Below, piece by piece: positions 7,612 through 11,409 of a stretch of 11,409 nucleotides of DNA. A program made the position numbers and the translations under genes. Position 1 is the first letter of the stretch; each line of letters starts with the position of its first letter. The notes under the pieces are model-generated. The model was not told where the DNA came from and made no database searches. It was given only the letters and a program-made list of their open reading frames with translations. The stretch comes from Pigoraptor vietnamica (taxonomy: Eukaryota > Opisthokonta > Filasterea), in assembly GCA_943704525.1 (NCBI GenBank), contig CALSCQ010000551.1:1-11409 (forward strand), given 5' to 3'.

Positions 7612-8628
7612 TTACTGTCTGCAGGACGCCCAGCTGCACGCCGTTGTCAACGGCAAGGTCCACTCCGTCGCACTTGGCGCTGACGGCGACGCGTACCAGG
7701 TGCGTTCAGCTCAATTTCGCGTTTTATTATTATTGGGATGGTGTGCGTTGAGCGGCGCTGTGTTTCTCTTATGTCTCTCTATATCATTTCTTCTTCCCAT
7801 TCCGTTGATGCGTGCTGACCCTGTGCTTTCCCTCTGTTATCGTGCATCGCAGGTGAGCTGGACGGCTCGTCACGATGACGCACCCAAGGGCACGTACTCT
7901 GTCGAGTTCTTCGACGACGAGGGCTTCAGCAACTACCTCAAGGTACGCCCATTGCCTGCTGTCTGGACTCTGCGCGTGTGAAAGCGTGAGCGTGTGTGTG
8001 TTGGTCTTGCTTCTGTAGTGACGGACGCATTTCTCTCGACGTGTTCGAGTCGCTTTGGTCGATTCTCTCTTTTCACAAACACGTGGTAGAATGCTCGTGG
8101 CACTTACGCGCGTGCGTCTGTTGTGTGTTAAGACGGGCGTGTGTGTGTGGGGTGAAAGAGGGTCAGGTTGACGACATTGGTGTCTGCATCTCATTAGACT
8201 CTCAACGGATATGCGCGCGCAGGCTCGCCGCTCGAACGAGAACGTGGCCGTTGCGCCCCGTTTCACCATTCCCATCGAGCACAAGGTAAGGCGCTTTCTA
8301 ATGGCGTTTGCTCTCTGTCGCACACCTGCCGAACCAAGGGCATCCCTCGTGTGGTGTTGGCCGCACATTCGCCTAACGCAACGGTCGTTCTCTCGCGTTC
8401 CCACACGGCGCCGTTAGGACGCTTGATGTACTCCGCGCCACACACACCTGTGGTGTGCTACTTGTCGCTCCCATTGCGCATTTGCATGTCGCGCGGTCTC
8501 TGACGCGGCTTGTCGTCGCGTTGCAGGGTGTGAGCAACTTCCAATTCTTTGTCTCGAGCCAGTTTGTGGCGCTCGTCGGCCTCCTCGCCGCCTTCTACTT
8601 CATCAACAGCAAGCGCGCGCAGCTGTAA
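6985..8628 (+). CDS. SSR4: Translocon-associated protein subunit delta (SSR4/TRAP-delta), six exons
   Basis: Exons are 6985-7042, 7309-7436, 7625-7699, 7853-7942, 8223-8285 and 8527-8628. The spliced protein has 171 aa, close to the 173 aa of human SSR4. Residues 1-19 (MARALVVVALFALVACVFG) are a clear signal peptide with a probable cut after Gly19. The lumenal part has two cysteines (23 and 56) at the spacing of the conserved disulfide near the N-terminus of TRAP-delta. Further family matches are TDLASAHEEAVFVAEFRLKC, YQVSWTARHD...GTYSVEFFDDEGF, and a C-terminal membrane helix at about residues 146-164 with a short basic KRAQL tail on the cytosolic side. The protein belongs to the TRAP complex next to Sec61, which helps co-translational import of some proteins into the ER. 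Introns are 153-280 nt, and after the first they all fall in phase 0. The ATG context (ACTATGG) is good. SSR4 and NUP37 are divergent neighbours with no functional link known to me. Confidence 0.95.
7576..7608. repeat. (CA)16 microsatellite in SSR4 intron 2
   Basis: A 33-nt uninterrupted CA run in the transcript strand ends 16 bases before the exon 3 boundary at 7624/7625, so it occupies the position of the polypyrimidine tract region. Only CTCTTTACTGTCTGCAG follows it. Confidence 0.96.
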
Positions 8629-9222
8629 GCGAAGCCGACACCGACACGCCGTGCATCGCGTGTGTGCGCGGGCGTGCAAGCACTCGGGCTGATCTCTTCC
8701 TCAACGGAGAATTGGCTAGTTTTGATAAATGCGCGTCTGAGTTGATTGGGAGTGTTCGCACTGGGATGCAATAGCGCTGTATGCAGTTTGTTTCTCTTTC
8801 CACTCGTGTGACAATTTCATGCGATTCTATCACACGCACGTGCGAGTGACTGAGACACGCACCGCAAGAAGTGGGTTTGATAGTCGAAGTGCTGTGTATT
8901 TTTCGACTCGACTGTCGGCACGCGCAAGACACGCGCGGCGACTGTACAACAGTGAAAGTAGGGGTCGTGCAGTGGTCAAGGGACGAAGAAGAGACAGACG
9001 GCAATCGATGGAAAACAGGGCGGCGACACAAGCGGAAAACGGAAAGCGCGACGCACGCAACAATAGCGGCTCCCGCCCGAATAGGCATGTCGAGGGGAGT
9101 TGAGACCAAAGGCGGCAAAAAAAGCGATCGATATATAGGCAAAAACGGGCGCAAACCGGCAGGAAAGTAACGCGGAGGCGCAGAGACGGCGGCTTTCGGT
9201 AGATGTGTGTCCAGACAACCTC
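8629..9222. other. Convergent 3' intergenic region between SSR4 and the cyclase
   Basis: No gene is supported here. Open frames of 80-100 codons exist on both strands, but they overlap each other, have unnatural Arg/Thr-rich composition and match nothing. The region should hold both 3' UTRs. No convincing AATAAA signal is present. GATAAA near 8722 is the closest match on the SSR4 side. Confidence 0.6.
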
Positions 9223-10310
9223 TCACTTGAAGTCGTGTTGGCTTGCCGAGTACGCGAGGGAGAGGTCGGGCCTGCCCTTGCCGTTTGTGGACACGAAGCC
9301 CTTCTTCCCGTGTAGCCAGTACGTCTTCATGTTGCCCTTGCCCTGCGCACGCACACACGCACACACGCGAGAAGAGTGAGAAACAGTGCGACACAAAAGT
9401 GTTGCATAACGAGATGCGAAGAAATGCGAATCGGACGCACCTTGACGTAGAGTTCACCACGGCACTCGAGCTCGTACGTGTCGCCCTGCTCCATGAGAAT
9501 GACGGCGCACGCGTGGCTGAGGTGGATGCGGAGGGCTGCGAGTGGGAGGGTGGGATTAGTTGTTGATGTCAAGTAGGTATCGCCTATGTGTGCGCCCACA
9601 ATGCTGCAATAAAAAAAGACTTGCAAACGGAAGGATACGCACCGAGGCCACCCGACTCCATTCGAGAGGACGTGTTGACCGTGTCGCCGAAGAGGCAGTA
9701 GCGGGGCATCTTGAGACCGACGACACCGGCGACGACGGGGCCTGCGGGTGTGCGGCAGTGCGAGTTGGTAACGGAAACATTGCCATACGCACAAGAATTG
9801 AGTAGGGGGGCGGAGAAAAAGAGAACAGACGCTTGCGAGAGCGACGCACAGCACAAAATTAAGGCAAGGCAAGGGGCCTTACCGGAGTGGAGGCCGATGC
9901 GGAGCTGCAGCTGGCTGCCCGGGATGTGCGGGATCTCAAAGCCGTTGACGGCGCACAGGAGGTCGAGCGCCATGTTCGCCATCTCGCTCGCGTGCTTGCG
10001 GCCGTTGCGCACGGGGAGTCCGGACACGACCATGTACACGTCACCAATCGTCTCGACCTGCGGTGGGCGTGCGGATGTGCATCCTTGCATGAGCACGTGT
10101 GGCATAAAACAGAGGACATTCGCATAAAGTTGCGGCGACATATCTCGCAAGCACGCGCGCGTCGCACCTTGTACACGTCGTGGTGTTCGATGATGCCGTC
10201 GAGGGTCGAGTAGAGCGCGTTCAGCAGATCGACGACCTGTAATGTGAAGCATGCAATAAGAAACAGGCGCACGGAGAGGCGAGCCACGTCAGCCGCATCA
10301 TATGGCCACA

Positions 10311-10375
<65 letters not shown>

Positions 10376-11392
10376 CACACACACACACACACAAACAGCC
10401 ACAGACACGCGCGTACCTGGAACGGCGTGCTCTTGCTCGCGATGAGCTGGAAGCCGACAATGTCGCTGAAGTAAATCGTCACCTCCTCAAAGTGCTCGGG
10501 GCGCACAGTGCGGCCCTCCTTCAGCTCGAGCGCGACCGAGCGCGGGATCATGCGGTACAGCAGCTCCTCGGAGCGCTCCTTCTCCACTTCAAGCTGCTTC
10601 GTGCGCTCCTCGACAAGCGACTCGAGGTTCGACGAGTACTGCTCCATCATGCGGATCATGTTGTCGACGAGGTTGCCGCTCTTTTTGTGCAGACGCTTGA
10701 TCTCCTTGATGATCTCGGTGAACGACGGGTACCTGCGATGCACGCGGAAGGAGCGAAGGTCAGTGGACGCAAGGGCGCAGCAGATAGGTGGCGATCGAAT
10801 GCCGAAGCGTGCGTGCGCGAGGGTGCGTGTGAGGGTGCGTGCGTGAGGGTGCGTGCGTGAGGGTGCGTGCGTGTGTCTCGGGTCAGCATCGGGGAATGCT
10901 GTGCAGCGTCACGCACCGGTTCTCCGGCTCCTGCGCCCAGGCCTTCGACATGAAGGCGACAAACTTCTCGGGGCTTTCGTCGGGAATGCTTGGCCTGAAG
11001 TAACCCGCCTTGACCTGCAGCGGACACAAGCAAGGGTAAGTCCAGAGGGACCATCGTCGGGACAGCGCATTCGTGACGCAACACGCACGCAAGCACTGAC
11101 GAGCCACAGGGCTCCACATCAAAACCCAGAGACCGATACGGCACCTTTGTGATGACTTCGTTCGGCTCGACTTCAGCGTCGCTGTAAGGGAAGTCGCGGC
11201 TGAGCAGCTCCCAGAGAATGATGCCGTACGAGTAGATATCGCCCAGCTGCGTGCCCGCCGTCACCACGCTGCGGTCCGTCTCCATGTTGAGCAGCTCGGG
11301 GGCCGTCCAGAAGAGGGACGACCAGTAGTGGTAGTCGCTGTCCTCGTCCTCAAGGCGCTCCTGGTACGAGCGGAAGTCGCACAGGCCAAAGT
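9223..11392 (-). CDS. Receptor-type guanylate cyclase, 3' part (kinase-homology and catalytic domains), eight exons, 5' partial
   Basis: Exons on the minus strand are 11392-11145, 11014-10917, 10732-10417, 10236-10168, 10057-9883, 9741-9643, 9535-9441 and 9342-9223, encoding 406 residues. Bases 11393-11409 are the end of the intron before the first visible exon. Residues 1-115 are the C-lobe of a kinase-homology domain: a DFG-like motif whose first residue is split across the missing intron, LFWTAPELL (27-35) and [24 protein letters not shown] is typical of membrane guanylate cyclases. Residues 130-180 form the signalling-helix linker ([20 protein letters not shown]). The class III cyclase domain follows, with metal-binding Asp206 (YFSDIVGF) and Asp250 (ETIGDVYM), and catalytic Asn325 and Arg329 (NTSSRMES). 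Glu246 and Cys318 (MPRYCLFGD) are the pair that selects GTP rather than ATP, so the product should be cGMP. It ends [15 protein letters not shown] plus a short tail. All catalytic residues are present. The receptor region lies outside the window. Confidence 0.94.
9349..9370. repeat. Short CA-rich tract next to a cyclase splice acceptor
   Basis: An imperfect CGCACACA tract lies within the last 30 nt of the final cyclase intron (9440-9343). In the transcript it reads GUGUGUGC-like and runs straight into the acceptor GCGCAG, with hardly any polypyrimidine tract. Confidence 0.75.
10314..10393. repeat. (AC)n microsatellite of about 80 nt in a cyclase intron
   Basis: An AC run with a single missing C at 10374/10375 lies in the 180-nt intron 10416-10237. 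In the transcript it is a GU repeat beginning 23 nt after the donor GTACGC (10416-10411). It makes up nearly half of the intron. Confidence 0.96.
10819..10872. repeat. Minisatellite with 14-nt unit GAGGGTGCGTGCGT
   Basis: Three 14-nt units (10831-10844, 10845-10858, 10859-10872) are preceded by a 12-nt variant (10819-10830). They lie in the cyclase intron 10916-10733, near its middle. The transcript strand carries the CA/CCCTCACG-rich complement. Confidence 0.92.
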
Positions 11393-11409
11393 CTGAAATG
11401 TAAGGGGGG

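Noticed and set aside
8819-9170. Open frames of 94-99 codons on the plus strand and 77-80 codons on the minus strand between SSR4 and the cyclase
   Set aside because: They overlap each other in several frames, have biased composition and no recognised family. Two convergent 3' UTRs are the simpler explanation.
1-11409. tRNA, rRNA, CRISPR arrays, transposase or prokaryotic defence genes
   Set aside because: I looked for T-loop and anticodon-arm patterns, spaced direct repeats and transposase motifs on both strands and saw none. All recognised genes are ordinary spliced eukaryotic genes.

Overview
This window looks like nuclear DNA from a GC-rich, intron-dense, single-celled eukaryote. Five protein-coding genes can be read, every one interrupted by short GT-AG introns (about 100 to 280 nt). 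Exons are GC-rich with strong G/C third positions, while several intergenic stretches are AT-richer. There are no operons, Shine-Dalgarno sites or prokaryotic features. A receptor-type guanylate cyclase beside ordinary eukaryotic housekeeping genes would fit a free-living amoebozoan such as an Acanthamoeba relative. That placement is inference from gene style and was not tested.

Layout from left to right. 1-1320: AT-rich, non-coding or unrecognised sequence with a dense group of inverted repeats (171-240), a perfect RFX-type X-box (574-588) and four copies of a 16-nt element (557-830). 1321-2160 (+): a two-exon gene for an unrecognised 244-aa protein with a strong nuclear localisation signal and activation-domain-like acidic/hydrophobic clusters. 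2161-3275: about 1.1 kb with no gene I can support. 3276-3652 (+): a two-exon, 81-aa mitochondrial cytochrome c oxidase subunit of the COX7C/yeast Cox8 family. 4070-6281 (-): a seven-exon gene for NUP37, a WD40 protein of the nuclear pore Y-complex. 6282-6984: a divergent intergenic region with a TATA box on the NUP37 side. 6985-8628 (+): a six-exon gene for SSR4/TRAP-delta, an ER translocon-associated membrane protein. 9223-11392 (-): the last eight exons of a receptor-type guanylate cyclase, reading from the DFG-like motif of its kinase-homology domain to its stop codon. Its 5' part lies beyond the right edge.

The genes do not form a pathway: they serve nuclear pore structure, respiration, ER import and cGMP signalling. 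They alternate in strand, giving convergent pairs (COX7C-like/NUP37 and SSR4/cyclase) and one divergent pair (NUP37/SSR4).

I found no clear new multi-gene system. The best leads are the unrecognised nuclear protein with its X-box and repeat-rich upstream region, the long GT/CA microsatellites sitting beside splice sites in three genes, a NUP37 intron that grew by internal tandem duplication, and a NUP37 splice junction that needs a non-CAG acceptor. Exon joins were worked out by hand from splice sites, reading-frame phase and family alignment recalled from knowledge. No database was searched.
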